A stretch of DNA of 64,000 bases from Eutreptiella sp. 'Long Island Sound 2002' (taxonomy: Eukaryota; Euglenozoa; Euglenophyceae; Eutreptiales; Eutreptiaceae). The position numbers were made by a program, and so were the translations under genes. This document shows positions 10,264 through 21,407 of the stretch, piece after piece (within the stretch, counting starts at the first letter, position 1; every line of letters begins with the position of its first letter). The notes beneath the pieces are model-generated. The model had not been told where the DNA came from and did not search any database. It was given only the letters and a program-made list of their open reading frames with translations. Where the stretch lies: NCBI GenBank assembly GCA_964036045.1, contig OZ038381.1:155762352-155826351 (forward strand), in the 5' to 3' direction.

Positions 10264-13018
10264 GGCACAGTGATGGTGCCACTGGGAGGTATGTGCAAAT
10301 GAGGAGGGCAGGAAGTAGGTGGAAGGATGCTGTACGGGTTTTGGGGTGGGGCGTGGGTAGGCTCCGTGCACTTGGGATACCAATTGCTACTTGCGCACGC
10401 ATTTACGCCCTCTGTAGCACATAATTTTTGCGAGTCTGCGGTGCATTCAATTTTTTCCCCTGTTGGCACAACATTTGCAGACAGTGCCTCTCTTGTGGAT
10501 GCCCGCCAGCCCCCTCTGAGTGCCCCCTGAGTGACGGTGAAGTGCTGTGGGGTGGGGGCAGCGGCACCACTGCTAGACAAAGTGCCCAAAAGTGAGAGTT
10601 ACTGATAGTCTCCAAAAAGCCCAAGCTCCAAGCGCATGTGGTGGGGGTGTCATACCAGTCTGGTCTACGGCCGCACAGGCACCGGGGGTGCAGACGGGTA
10701 GATGTCTCTCACTTTCACTGCCAGTGGTAGTGAAACTGAGGGATGGCCTGGTGTCTGGCCGGAGCTGGCTGGAACCGACGGCCGCCAACCGCCGTCGGTT
10801 GGCCGCCAACTGCCATCCGCAGAACATCAATCAACGTCCATTGCCTCCATGTGACGTCCGCTGCATGTGCATTCCGTTCCCCACTCAGAGCGGTCGGCAC
10901 TGGGTGCATGCAACCATGTGCGTTGTACAGGTGCAGCCAATCGCTTCGGGACATGCAACTGCGGCACTGCACACCATTTGCACTGCCTTTGCTTGGCCCA
11001 ATTTGGGTTGTGTACTGGTCGCTTGCAGAACCTTTGGACAGCAAGAACTCACAGTTCCTGTCTTGGCCGGTGGTCGCAACGATCTATTGCCCAAATTATC
11101 TAATTACTGGTTACAATTCTCTTCAACGTTTGAATTGTATAGTTTGTGGTGTGTGATGTATGTGATCGGTGTGTGCACGCAACGGTGCCTAATGTGCCTG
11201 GCGTAGCAGCTGCCCGACTGATCCGCGAAGTCTGGTGACCAAAATTGCCTGTCAAGAACCCTCCTTATTCTCCTATCCAAAGCATTTCTTGTCGTTAATG
11301 CTGGTAAATGACTCATGCCAGTCGGATGGTTACCTGTTTGAAATTTTATGCACTATCAACCATTCGACCTTTTTAGTCACGCATGATAATTCTTACAAGC
11401 TTTTGAATGTAAATGATGATAAGCCATTGGACCTCTTCTGAGGTTGCCTTTGTTTGGTGACCTTGTTGTACTTGCAGCAACGAGGAGCGACAGCATGGTA
11501 TCTGCTGTTTGTGCTATTCTGTGGGATGCATTTCTTTTGCGCAGCGGAAGTCCATTGGATTGCTAGCGGCAGCCAGGACTTGGAGTGCGCTGCGAACACA
11601 AAAGAATTTATGACAGGCGTACAGGTGGTCACAAAATGAGTGATATTTTCAGTCTGCACCCCTTGCATTTGCTGATTTGCTGTGTGGCATTAGTGAGGCA
11701 TTGCCCCATCTTTGGTGGAGCTGCCTTGGTTCTCGTCACAGCACCTGATGGGGTGCAATGTGTTGGTGTACTCGATGTGGTTTAGTCGCCCATCCCATTT
11801 TAGTTGAGCATCTGATGTCTGTCTCTCCTACCGCTTATTTCATAACATATACCCTCCTCAATGCTGCTTTGAGGTTGTGTTGCTTCGCTTTTGTTTCTGT
11901 TTTGCCCTCAATGCATATATGGAAAGCGAATGCTGACAAACAAGACCTCAACTCCCTCCCCCTGTCCTTTTAAATGGTGCAAAAAGCATCTAAATTGGCA
12001 TTTTGCTCATTTCGCTGTTCATCTCTTTAGTGCTGTGTGTCCTAGACATTCTCACAAGCAATTTAAGAGAACAACTCATGCACTGCTCGTAAACTCAAGT
12101 CGTTTGTTCACAGCGAGGGACGTAGTACTTCTTGCATACTGTGTTATGCCCGCCTTCCTCACACACATTGTTTTGCGGGTTTGCAGCTGTTGTTTCTTGT
12201 TTTTTCTTCTTGTGCACTTGCGTATTTCAAGCCACAGAGTTCATGGTCAACTGTTTGTCTCTTGCCCTAATGTTACATATGTATGTTCTGATCAGCTGGG
12301 TATCAGACTATTCAAAGCATGTGAACTCAAGAAAAATTCGGTTTGATTGCGTTATTGCTTTCGCTTGTATGCTGTGGGAGCAATGAACTGCAAAGTGACA
12401 ACAGGACCCCCGTGTGGTGGAAACCTGTGCGGCGCAGTGGTATCACCTGATTCCGCCTCACCAAACCCTCCTCCCTGAAATTTTGGGGAATAATGTGGCC
12501 ACCCAAGCCACACTCCAACAGATAGTGAGTCCCCTTTTTGAGCAGTGGGAGACTGGGGAAGGAGGGTGCTGCCTGCGTGTTGCGTGCGGTGCACATAGTG
12601 CACCAGTGCATGTGTGTACGGCTACATCCACGAGCCCTGATGTGCATGTGGTGCTGCAAAGTCACCACGTCGCTCCGTTTCAAGACCTGCGGTTTTATTC
12701 TGCAGCCTGGCGTACACCCCGGGATACTAGAAGGATGCAGCGTGCACGGTGCCTGCAGTGCGCCGGACGCACCCCCAAAGGGTCAGGTGAAAAATGTCCA
12801 GTCGGGGCTTTGCTCATGGTTCAAATGGAATGCAGCCGGCAGCACTCATGAGCATTCTACGCTCTGCCACGGAGCCCATCTACAGTGACTCTGGAACTGT
12901 TTGGCTGGGCGTGGTTGCTTGTGGAATGACTGAAAAGCATTATTTAGTCCTGAAATGAAATTACTGCCCTCCATTTGTTCTTTGCCATGCTCCAACTGAC
13001 CACTCTGTGACATTCTGT
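10264..13018. other. Downstream region of gene A, no gene recognised
   Basis: T-rich, mostly single-copy-looking sequence. Many ORFs of 60-200 codons occur on both strands, but none shows a domain or a partner elsewhere in the window. One strong hairpin lies at 10773-10800. Confidence 0.45.
10773..10800. repeat. Hairpin with 10-bp perfect stem
   Basis: AACCGACGGC pairs with GCCGTCGGTT across the 8-base loop CGCCAACC. A further GGCCGCCAAC follows, so alternative foldings are possible. Confidence 0.75.
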
Positions 13019-13936
13019 TTCTGTGAAAAGCCACAGATTACCGCAGCACAGTTCTGTGATGGAGGGGAGTTGAGATGGTCCTTATGGGGCTGAAATATGC
13101 TGAAAAAAAGCCCAAATGAGCAGGACCATGAGCAAAGCCCATGCTGCACGTTCTGCAGCATATTCAGCGTGATGAGGGGAATGCCGTGTGCGCAGTGCGC
13201 CCGCAGTGCGCACACAGTGCAAACTTTTGTTTGTTGGCAACTACTTGAACCTTAGTTTTGGCCTTTTTTCACTAGTTGGTTGTTCCATAACAGATTTTTT
13301 TACGCTTCTTGTGCATTGAGGATGTAGCACATTTGAATTGCCACCCATTTTCACCCATTTTCAGCCATTTTAGCCCATTTTTACCTGGTTTGGTTGCATG
13401 TTCTTTGTTATAGGTGGATGCTGGCTTATGACGATGGGGAATCAACACACGTCGTGTATATTCACAATGCAACAAATCAGCAGGTGGGTTGTTACACACT
13501 CCAAACCGGATTCCAACCTTCATGGTCATTGCCTTGCTATCTCTAGGAAACAATGTCTTTATGGATTCTCTTTATGAGCCAGCACTTAGACTGGATGATT
13601 GCAAATCAGTAGCATGGCTTATCATTAACGGCCCACATAGTGCTGCATATTGCTACAAGTTGGGCCCCAATGGGGTCAAGGCAGAATGCCTATGTCTCCA
13701 GAAGGCTACTACCATCTTCCAACCCACTCACGCAACAGCAGATTGCGCTTGGCCACGGCCACCAATCACCAAGGATATGAAGACTCCTCCCTTCCTCCCT
13801 GGCTAGGTTTCATTGTGTCGACACTGCACGCAGTGCCCATGTAGTGCCCACGCAGTGCACCAACTTGGTCCAGGATTCTCTCACTTCCCCTCCATCACAG
13901 TGCTGTGCTGCGGTAATCTGCGGCTTTTCACAGAAT
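13019..13936. repeat. Inverted repeat pair (about 58 bp arms)
   Basis: The arm at 13019-13076 (CTGTGAAAAGCCACAGATTA and following) is the reverse complement, with a few mismatches, of 13878-13936. The arms are about 800 bp apart. Confidence 0.8.
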
Positions 13937-13989
13937 GCCGTAGAGGCCTAGCATGCAAGCAGCCAACAGCCCAAAAAACAGCAATTTTG

Positions 13990-14270
13990 GGGCATTCGCG
14001 TGGCCCATGGCCAGGGCTACATTGGCCTAGCGGCCACTATGTGGGTCCCTGTGGGTGCTTGAGTAACCGTACTGTCACCAAATGACCACCCAAACCCCGG
14101 AGGCGACAGAAGGGCTTCAGAAAAAGCCGAATCACCTCGAAGAGAGGTTGTTAGATCAAGCGCAGGCGCGGGCGTCGCATACCCCCCCTTTTTTTGGGTC
14201 ATTCGCGTAGCATACCCCAAGGCATGATATTGGATGTCCAACCCCTTGTAAAATCATTATTTTGCCCAAC
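13990..14270 (+). repeat. Composite dispersed repeat
   Basis: The first half (13990-14110, with ATGTGGGTCCCTGTGGG and CTGTCACCAAATGACCACC) recurs inverted at 19195-19310. The second half (14128-14270) recurs directly at 7853-7990. Two families meet here, or a longer family is truncated at the other two sites. Confidence 0.8.
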
Positions 14271-14411
14271 AAGACCATCCCCCAATGGATTTTTTGATTC
14301 TGAGGCCTCTATCACCTAAAACTGGATAACACTTTTTTGAGGGGGGGGGTCAAAAGTTTCCGCTGAGAAGGCTCCAAGCAATGGGAGACGCATTTCTGCC
14401 ACAATCACCCT

Positions 14412-14480
14412 CGGTCGAATGGTAACACACCCAGCCGCAGATATTCGGTCGGCGGTTCGAATCCTGGTGGGTACACGCCG
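14412..14480 (+). repeat. tRNA-like element, forward copy
   Basis: A-box-like GGTCGAATGGTAA and B-box GCGGTTCGAATCC are at tRNA spacing, with a CCGCAGATATTCGG anticodon-arm-like segment between. Acceptor and T stems are broken, so it is a tRNA-derived retroposon or relic rather than a working tRNA. Confidence 0.6.
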
Positions 14481-14509
14481 CCGGCGGCGCCGCTGCCGTA
14501 CTGGACGCA

Positions 14510-14578
14510 CCAGGGTTCGAACCGCCGACCAAAATGTCTGCGGTCGTATGCATTACCATTCGACCACTGCAGATTCTG
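14510..14578 (-). repeat. tRNA-like element, inverted copy
   Basis: The reverse complement shows TGGTCGAATGGTAATGC, CCGCAGACATTTTGG and GCGGTTCGAACCC, the same element as at 14412 in the other orientation. The GC-rich CGCCGCCGGCGGCGCCG lies between them. Confidence 0.65.
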
Positions 14579-14580
14579 AC

Positions 14581-15640
14581 ACCAACTGTTTTCCCCACTG
14601 CTTGGAGCCGTGTCTGCCACTGACAAAAAACCCAAAGTGTGTGTTTCTGTCTGACTGACTGCTGGCCTGTCCAACTGACTGACAGCCTCTCTTCGAGGTG
14701 CACTGCCGAAGGCAATAGAATTTTCGAAACGTTTCAGGCGCCACTAAACAGCCTAAAACAGGCCCAGTGGTCTCCACCATCCTTGGATATGGCATGCAAC
14801 AACTCACCCCACAGCCATCAACTCCATAACGGCACTGGCGGCCTCCACTGCCCATGATGAAACATGGCGTTACAATGCCTCACACCCAGCAGAGCAGCTG
14901 ACATGCTGTTTTTTAAGGTGCAGGTGAGGCTATCAAAGCCACTGTGGACTCATTGTACGACTGTCGAGAAGTCGAATGATTTGGCCTTTGTTGAACACAT
15001 GCCGACAGTGTTGCATGCAAGCACCTGGGCATTGAATCTAAAGTCAGGGAGAGAGGGAGTGGATAGCCATTCGACCAAAGTTGGTGAAGATAGCGGAAAA
15101 GGACAAGAGGAAGATAACATTTTTGCCCAAAGTTCTGCCAATAGTACTCGGGTGCAAAGTCGTGAGCATGTTCAAGAGCGCAAGGTCAAGTGGTCCTAGA
15201 GCGAGTGGCACACCGAGACTTTGAAACACTAAGCCTTGTGTAAAGCAACACACAGTGGACAAACCAAGAACAATTTGCTTGTGCATAGCGCCGCAACCCT
15301 GCCTCCTGAGAAAAAGAGAGCAGACATTAAGCATGCTAGAGTCACAATTGCAATAGCATGTATCTAGTATCGCCGGCTATGTTGGAGCCCCCGCCCCCCC
15401 CTCCCCTCCCGCGTGTGCCACCGCGGTGTACGGGGGCGGTCATCAGTCCGGCAGGCCTTGCGACCGGACAACCGAGCACCCGCCAGACCAGTAGTGACGC
15501 GCAGGGAAGGGCGACGTCCATGGTCCCGGAGGTCCGGAGGAGGCCTTGACCCAACCCAACCCAACCCCCCCTCCCCTCCCGAACCCCGGGGGGGATAGAG
15601 ACCCTTCCTCCTCCTCGGTGATCCGAAGGCCATGTGGAAT
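14581..15640. other. No gene recognised
   Basis: Single-copy-looking sequence on both strands. A CCCCTCCC-rich stretch at 15385-15412 and CCCAACCCAACCCAACCCCCC at 15551 are the only compositional features. Confidence 0.4.
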
Positions 15641-15675
15641 GGGATCATTGGGATGGACGGCAACATACAAGTGGA

Positions 15676-15850
15676 CGGAAATGCTACATAACCCCTGCAT
15701 TCTCGGGGATCCCCAACAAAGGGGACAAAATCAGAATTGGCTGCCTCACCCCTGCCTTCTCGGGGGCCCAAAAGTGGGCGGAAATGCTACAGAACCCCTG
15801 CATTCTCGGGGATCCCCAACAAAGGGGACAAAATCAGAATTGGCTACCTC
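15676..15850. repeat. 103-bp tandem duplication
   Basis: CGGAAATGCTACAKAACCCC through AAATCAGAATTGGCT occurs at 15676 and again at 15779. The two copies are nearly identical, so the duplication is recent. Confidence 0.9.
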
Positions 15851-15879
15851 ACCCTTGCGTTGGCCAGGATGTGCGGCAC

Positions 15880-16545
15880 TCAAGATCGGCGTTGCTCAAG
15901 ATTTGTGTTGCTTAGGCTCAGGGTCGCATTGTTTAAGAGCTGCGTTGCTCAGGATCTATGTTGCCCAGACTCCGGAACCGCGTTTCTCAGGATCTATGTC
16001 GCTCAGGACCTGTGTCGCTTATTGGCAACACAGTTCCTGAACAACGCAGATCTTGAGCGACATAGACCCTAAGCCTCAGTGAAGCAGATCCTCAGCGACA
16101 CAAATTTTGGGCGAAGCAAATCCTGAGCAACACAGATCCTGAGGGTGAGCGACACAGGTCTTGAGAAGTCACAAGCAACAGTGATTCTGAGTGACACAGA
16201 TCTTGCGCAACACAAATACTAAGCAACATGGACCTTCAACACCACAGATCGTGAGCACATAGATCCTGAGCCTGGCCTCTGCGTGAAGCAGTTCCTGAGC
16301 AACACAAATCCTAAGCAACACGGATCTTCCGTGAAGCAGATCCTGAGCAACACAGATCTTGCGTGAAGCAGATCGTGAGCAACACAGAGATCCCGAGCAA
16401 CATAGATCCTGAGCAACGCAGACCCTAAGCACCATGGATCCTGAGCAACATAGATCTTGAGCAACACAGATCTTGAGCAACACAAATCGTGAGCAACACA
16501 GATCCTCAGCAACACCAATCTTGAGTGACACGGATCCTTAGCCGG
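15880..16545. repeat. Inverted arrays of about 18-bp repeats
   Basis: The array at 15880-16030 reads GTTGCTCAGGATCTATGTTG-type words. From about 16030 to 16545 the same unit is inverted (AGATCCTGAGCAACACAG, about 25 copies). The two arrays form a large imperfect fold-back centred near 16030. Confidence 0.9.
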
Positions 16546-16887
16546 ACCATCACACGGCACACTGCACATAACCACGCGAACACATCACATCACCGAGAGT
16601 AGCAAACAGATCACAAAGATCACACAGAGGGGCGCCGGACGCTAGGTGGAAGGGGAGGTGCACTCCGTTCGGATGCAACCGCAGATGGAGTTCAGACCTC
16701 CGGAGCATGTACATCAAGAGGAGCAACGCCCTCCTTTCTGACCGTCCGGTTGCCAAAAACCACGGATGCTCCTAGTGGCGGCATCCGTGCCTGTTTTCAC
16801 CCCCCCGACGTGCGGTGGTCAACAGTGGGGTGGGTGGGCCCGAGCCATGCTCCAGCCCATACCAGTGCAGGTGCAAGCCCTGCAGAC

Positions 16888-16943
16888 CCACCACCACCAC
16901 CACCACCACCACCACCACCACCACCACCACCACCACCACCACC
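16888..16943. repeat. (CCA)n microsatellite
   Basis: An uninterrupted CCACCA tract of about 56 bp. Any ORF through it (His, Thr or Pro runs) is an artefact. Confidence 0.95.
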
Positions 16944-18465
16944 TTGGGAGCCTGGCGGCTGATTGGCCAACCCCCCCCCCCCCCCGGCAGACCCCCTACA
17001 GTTTTCGCACCTGGTGGGGTTGTGGATTCGAACAGGCCGCCCCCCTTGGTTGGTAAAGGTGTCTTGTCGGATTTGTGAATGTCAATGAAGCATTGAGAGT
17101 GTATGTAGCAGCACCGGGCACACTGTGCATGATAATTTGCACATGCAGTGCGTCAGTTTTGTGTTTGTCATTGAGGGAGCGTTAGTGCGCAGGGCATCTT
17201 TTTGGGCTATTTCCGATCCCTACCCCTGGGATGGGATCCCTAACGAGGCAGTGGTTATGAGGGGTGATGTAGCCAATCTGCCCAATTGTGGGCCTTCAAC
17301 CTTCCGGTGCTATTGAGGAAACTGGGCCAATTATGGCAGAGTGTGGCCCGTGTACGAGATTTTTTGAATCATGTTGTTCAGGAAATTAGGTCGTCGGACA
17401 GGTTGAATTGTTTCAACCATTGTCCCCACTTCCCATGCCAATCAGCTCCATTGGTGGGATGTGGTTTGTGGACCTTTGGAACCCAAAGTACGCGGCTCAC
17501 ATTTTCAAGGTCACCGTGATATGTTGGGGAATATTGTATGGATTTGTCCTTTGGCTCCTCCGCTAATGTATTGATATGGGATGGTTATGGACCTTCCCGC
17601 ACGCGAGGAGATTTCTTTGATTTTGAGGTTGTTGGGGAGGAGGTTGATATATGTGCATGGTGCTGTCGAAAGCACACTACGACAGAATGTGGTGAATGTC
17701 ATTTGAATTATTGCAGAATGTATTGACCCGCACACCTGTTGGGGCAATAAACAGTCTTGCTTGTTCAATTTGAGTGGACAAATTTGGTGGAACAAAGTTG
17801 TGAAGGTGATTCAGATATGCTTTTCTTGTTCAATGGTGTGTACGGATGGTTTGTTGCTTCATTTGGTAGGCAAGAGGCAGCTATTGGTCTGCTCGGGGTC
17901 TTCATACGGCAATGGTAAACTTGGGGACTCAATCTGGGAAAGTCACCATAAAAGTAGCGCTTAGGGCGCGCGCAGGGAGACTCCCCCATTGCAACACATC
18001 GCCAGTTCGCAGTTTGTGCGGTTCACTTGAACTGCTGAAAGCAAGCCCATCCACTGCATTCAGAGCAATGCTTGTGGTGTCACTGGTGCATGGTGACCGG
18101 GGTAATGAATGCTTACCATTCCCCACGGGGTAGCAGGGGACTGTTGCGCAGCAGCTGGGGTTAGACAAAGGGGAGTAAAGGGGATTGGGTCATACTGTGC
18201 GCTGTGCACACACTGTGCCCCAATGCACCCGTTTTGGAAGCCCAACCAAAAGGAAATGCAGAGTGATGTGAGCATAGGCCACCAACCGCGCATTTTTTTG
18301 GCACCTCTCTTTTTTGCAGGAATGTGTTGATACCATGGGAGTATCTTGGATTGGGGAGATTTTGACCGTCAGGGTTGGATCCTTGAAAACAAGACTCGAG
18401 TGGCTGCTGGGGAACCAAACAAGTCTCCTTCTTCGCAGTCTGTAGAATCTTTTTTCCAAATACCA
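16944..18465. other. No gene recognised before eIF4E gene B
   Basis: Contains a 15-base C run at 16971-16985 and otherwise ordinary sequence. The region just upstream of the gene B start (18300-18437) has a pyrimidine-rich tract ending CTTCTTCGCAG, which could be the 3' end of a 5'-UTR intron. Confidence 0.4.
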
Positions 18466-18582
18466 ATGGCATTTTTGGCACCTTCGGAGGGTCACAAGCT
18501 TGCACATGACTGGACCTTCTGGACATCCAGCATGCGTGGAACGCCAGAAGTGACGCGCCATGAGCAGTTTGACACCATTGAG
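18466..18582 (+). CDS. eIF4E-family gene B, exon 1
   Basis: This 39-codon exon carries the family N-terminal signature: GHKL, then DWTFW (compare H-P-L...W-x-L-W), ending in QFDTIE, which matches the family F-D/S-T-V-E just before FW. The start codon is ATG 18466 in a CCAATGG context, about ten residues before the motif. An in-frame ATG at 18346 is the alternative. The exon ends GAG|GTATCT in phase 0 and joins exon 2, which begins AFW, giving FDTIE-AFW exactly as in the family. The segment between DWTFW and FDTIE lacks Trp, so the first cap-stacking Trp (human W56) appears to be missing. That would set this protein apart from canonical eIF4E. Confidence 0.75.
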
Positions 18583-18740
18583 GTATCTGCATCACGCTTT
18601 CTCCCCCTTCATTTCTGTTTGCCTGCCAAATCTGCTTCAGCTGTTGCCACCACTGTGTTGCATGCTTGGGGCCGGGGGCTACAGTTGCGGTGCCGCTCAA
18701 AACACCTGGCAAAGTAGCGCACTGGACCAGTCTGTTTGAG

Positions 18741-19190
18741 TTGTTGCCACCCCCTGAAATACATTTTTAGGGCATGGGGGCAGTGGAAAAGGGGGTTGGG
18801 GTGTTGTCATGGACTCAAAATGCGTTTTGAGGGCAGGGGTGTAGTGGAAAAGGGGGTGGAAGGTGTTGACACTCCCTGAGATGCGTTTTGAGGGCATGGG
18901 GTGTGTGGAAAGGGGGGTTTGAGGTGTAGGCATTGGGTGAAATGACCTTCGAGGGCAGGTCAGCAGTGGAAAAAGGGGGTTTGAGTTGTTGCCACTCCCT
19001 GAAATACTTTTTTAGGGCATGGGGGCAGTGGAAAAGGGGGTTGGGGTGTTGTCATGGACTCAAAATGCGTTTTGAGGGCAGGGGAGTAGTGGAAAAGGGG
19101 GTTAGGGGTGTTGACACCTCCTGAAATGCGTTTTGAGGGCATGGGGTGTGTGGAAAGGGGGGTTTGAGGTGTAGGCATTGGGTGAAAACC
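18741..19190. repeat. 61-bp minisatellite in 245-bp higher-order units
   Basis: TTGTTGCCACYCCCTGAAATAC starts at 18741 and again at 18986. Each 245-bp unit has four variants of a block built on AGGGCAKGGG, AGTGGAAAAGGGGGT and a TGAAATGCG-type end. Confidence 0.9.
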
Positions 19191-19194
19191 CTTC

Positions 19195-19310
19195 TATCCC
19201 CCGGGACGGGTTAGGGTGATCATTTGGTGACAGTGTGGGTATTTTAGCATAGGGACCCACGTAGTAGCCGCTGAGCCTGTGTAGCACGCACCATGGGCCT
19301 CTACAAAGCC
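19195..19310 (-). repeat. Inverted copy of dispersed repeat 13990-14110
   Basis: The reverse complement contains TACGTGGGTCCCTATG, ACTGTCACCAAATGATCACCC and GATAGAAGGG in the same order as the 14 kb copy. Confidence 0.8.
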
Positions 19311-19539
19311 CCAAATTTACGATTCTTTAGGTTGTTTCCCCGAATGTTTTTGGAAATTTCAATTTTCTTCTCCTTTTGATTTTCTTTGCCGAAGGCAACA
19401 TAATTTACACCGATGACACCCTCTATAGACCTGTTGGCTCAACCAATAGGTCATTTGGTGTGATTTATGAGTGCACAACGTTGCTCCGCGACGGGGTATC
19501 CACCTTTCTTCCCTGTTAGAGTATTTTGTTGCAACCACC

Positions 19540-19953
19540 ATGGCCGACACCATCGACGGATCCGGACCATTAGACGACACGCACGATGAGAAGCAGGATG
19601 AAGAAGTTAAACGCGAAAACATGAAACACGAAAACACCGCATTGGCTGGTACCCATCCTGCCATTGTTCTGTGTGTCACACGGGGATGCATTGAGAGACA
19701 CCATTTCCACTGTCCGCATTGTAATAGGGATTTTGCGAAGAAAAGCAACGTTTACAAGCATATTAAGAATGGTCAATGCTTGGTATGGAAGAACATGAAA
19801 CAGGCCAATGAGGAGCCACAAGCAGTGGTAGAACAAGTAGTGGTAGAACAACCAAGCATTGGTCAGAAGCAAGACCTAGGTGAAGAAATGCCCACCGAAA
19901 CCACACACTCTAAAAAAGCAAAGAAGCGGAAGGCCACCGATGAAGTAGAATAA
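19540..19953 (+). CDS. Small zinc-finger protein nested in intron
   Basis: This is an intronless 137-residue ORF starting at ATG in a strong ACCATGG context. An in-frame upstream ATG lies at 19471. Residues about 54-75 form a single C2HC-type finger, FHCPHCNRDFAKKSNVYKHI followed by KNGQC, close to the C2H2 consensus with Cys as the last ligand. The N terminus is acidic (DDTHDEKQDEE). The C terminus is charged, with a KKAKKRK nuclear-localisation-like cluster before the TAA stop. It sits on the + strand inside the inferred intron 1 of eIF4E gene B. A DNA- or RNA-binding role is inferred from the finger only. The lack of introns fits a retrogene or a transposon-derived gene. Confidence 0.65.
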   Translation: MADTIDGSGPLDDTHDEKQDEEVKRENMKHENTALAGTHPAIVLCVTRGCIERHHFHCPHCNRDFAKKSNVYKHIKNGQCLVWKNMKQANEEPQAVVEQVVVEQPSIGQKQDLGEEMPTETTHSKKAKKRKATDEVE

Positions 19954-20567
19954 TATGTCCTCAAAGTATTGTATTACACTGACGAGGGCGAGGAAAAAGA
20001 ATGGGTCCCGAAGAATGTTAGGTGTAACAAAGCTACGGCACACAGCAACTGTGAATTTGTTATCTGTTATCTGTTTGGTGTAGTAAGAGCAGCTAATGTC
20101 CACCTAGCCCTAGCAAACCTCAGCGTGGTTCAAAGCCAACACACAGACACCTCCGTGTATCAGGCGATTGTGAAAATCAAAATACTGAGCAAATAACTGT
20201 GGTTTGCTCATCCATTTTGGCATGTCATGTCTCCAGGGTAAACCCCAGGGTAACAGGGTGTCCAAAGACAGTGTGCTAGCCATGTGCTCAAGGCCTGACC
20301 TGAATTACTGGCATAAGGACTGGGCCTATCCTTATGTCGGTATGAGCGTGAAGTTCAGCGTAGCTGTTGGTAGTGGCGTGCCGATCTGTGTCAAAGTGCC
20401 TGCAGTTACTGGGCAATTGCTCCAGCATGTTGTTTTGTTGAGGGATGGCTCTTCTCCACAGGAATTGTAACCAAGATGCGTCCTAAAACTGTGAAAATTA
20501 GATTCTCCATGTCGTTTAAGAATAGGAGGGAGGATGGGTGGTTGGCCAATGACCACCCCACGTTGAC

Positions 20568-20799
20568 CTGCCAACCGCTCTTGAACGGATTTGGACCCCC
20601 CCAGCAAACATTCAGCACTGGTTTGGAAGTGCTGCAGTGCAGCAGAACATGTGTGGGCAATGACCGCTCGCCTGTGTTGCAGCGGCGCTCGGTAGCCAAG
20701 TATCCGTCGCTTCATGGCCCCGGCAAAAATACCCACGTACTCTAAGATTTGTGCCCAGGCTGTGCCCATTTTCGGAACATCCCCCAGTACATCAAAGGC
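20568..20799 (-). CDS. Possible exon of unknown minus-strand gene
   Basis: The minus strand reads an open 77-codon stretch (starts AFDVLGDVPK, includes YVGIFAGAMKRR and AVIAHTCSAALQHF). It lies between a TTTTCTTGCAAG acceptor and TTGGCAG|GTCAAC. I recognise no domain. The amphipathic, protein-like composition is the only support, and it could be chance ORF in intron 1 of gene B. Confidence 0.25.
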
Positions 20800-21175
20800 C
20801 TTGCAAGAAAACCGGGAAACATGTCAAAACAGGCGATCGGAGGACGGGGGAAGATGGGGGGGACAAAAACCCCCCATTTCACAATATCCTCCATCGGTGC
20901 CATCTCTCCCGTCTTTGCTCTGGGAACATCTCTGACACACAAGCAGATTTTCTATTGGGTGCATCTGGAAGTTGGAGGCCACTCGATGCAGTTCAATGCT
21001 GATTGACGGTGGTTTGTTGGCAGCGTAATTCAAGCCGCACGCTTTCCCTGTTGGGCTGTTGATGACAGACAGCGGGATGTCTCGCGCCGCACACCTGCCG
21101 CAGAAAACCCAGTCCGACAGCCTGTCACTGTGCCCCGGTCCGCATGTGCCCTTTGCTGGTCTGTGTACCATTCAG

Positions 21176-21397
21176 GCGTTCTGGAGGCTCATGGCAAAGC
21201 ACAAGTTCAGCGAGTTGCGCGACCGAAGCTGCCTGCACGTGTTCAAGGACGACATCCGGCCGCTCTGGGAGGACCCGAAGAACCACTGCGGTGGGCATTT
21301 CAAGCTCACGGCCTCGAATCAAAACACGACAGAAACAATGTGGCTTGAGGTGGTCCTGAACCTCCTCGGTCAACAATTCCCTTACCGGGACCTGGTG
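21176..21397 (+). CDS. eIF4E-family gene B, exon 2 (cap-binding core)
   Basis: This 74-codon exon holds the most diagnostic part of the family. AFWRL matches the FW helix. LHVFKDDIRPLWEDPKN carries the family F-K-D/E-G-I-x-P-M/L-W-E-D, with the Trp and Glu that contact the cap guanine. GGHFKL and MWLEVVLNLLGQQF match the G-G-x-W and L-L-x-L-I-G-E-x-F segments. It follows GTACCATTCAG and ends CTGGTG|GTGTGT, phase 0 on both sides. Joined to exon 3 it gives RDLV-NGAS, matching D-D-V-C-G-A. The IRPLWED wording and missing first Trp are nearer to the 4EHP/nCBP-like or other divergent classes than to eIF4E1, but I cannot assign a class. Confidence 0.85.
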
Positions 21398-21407
21398 GTG
21401 TGTCCCT

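Noticed and set aside
10592-11206. 204-codon ORF as a gene
   Set aside because: No domain, no paralog in the window, and Cys/Trp-rich composition typical of chance ORFs. Overlapping frames on both strands are equally open.
15880-16545. CRISPR-like array
   Set aside because: The 18-bp units are contiguous without unique spacers, diverged, and in eukaryotic sequence.
16766-17078. His-rich or Thr-rich proteins around 16.9 kb
   Set aside because: They are translations of the (CCA)n microsatellite in different frames.
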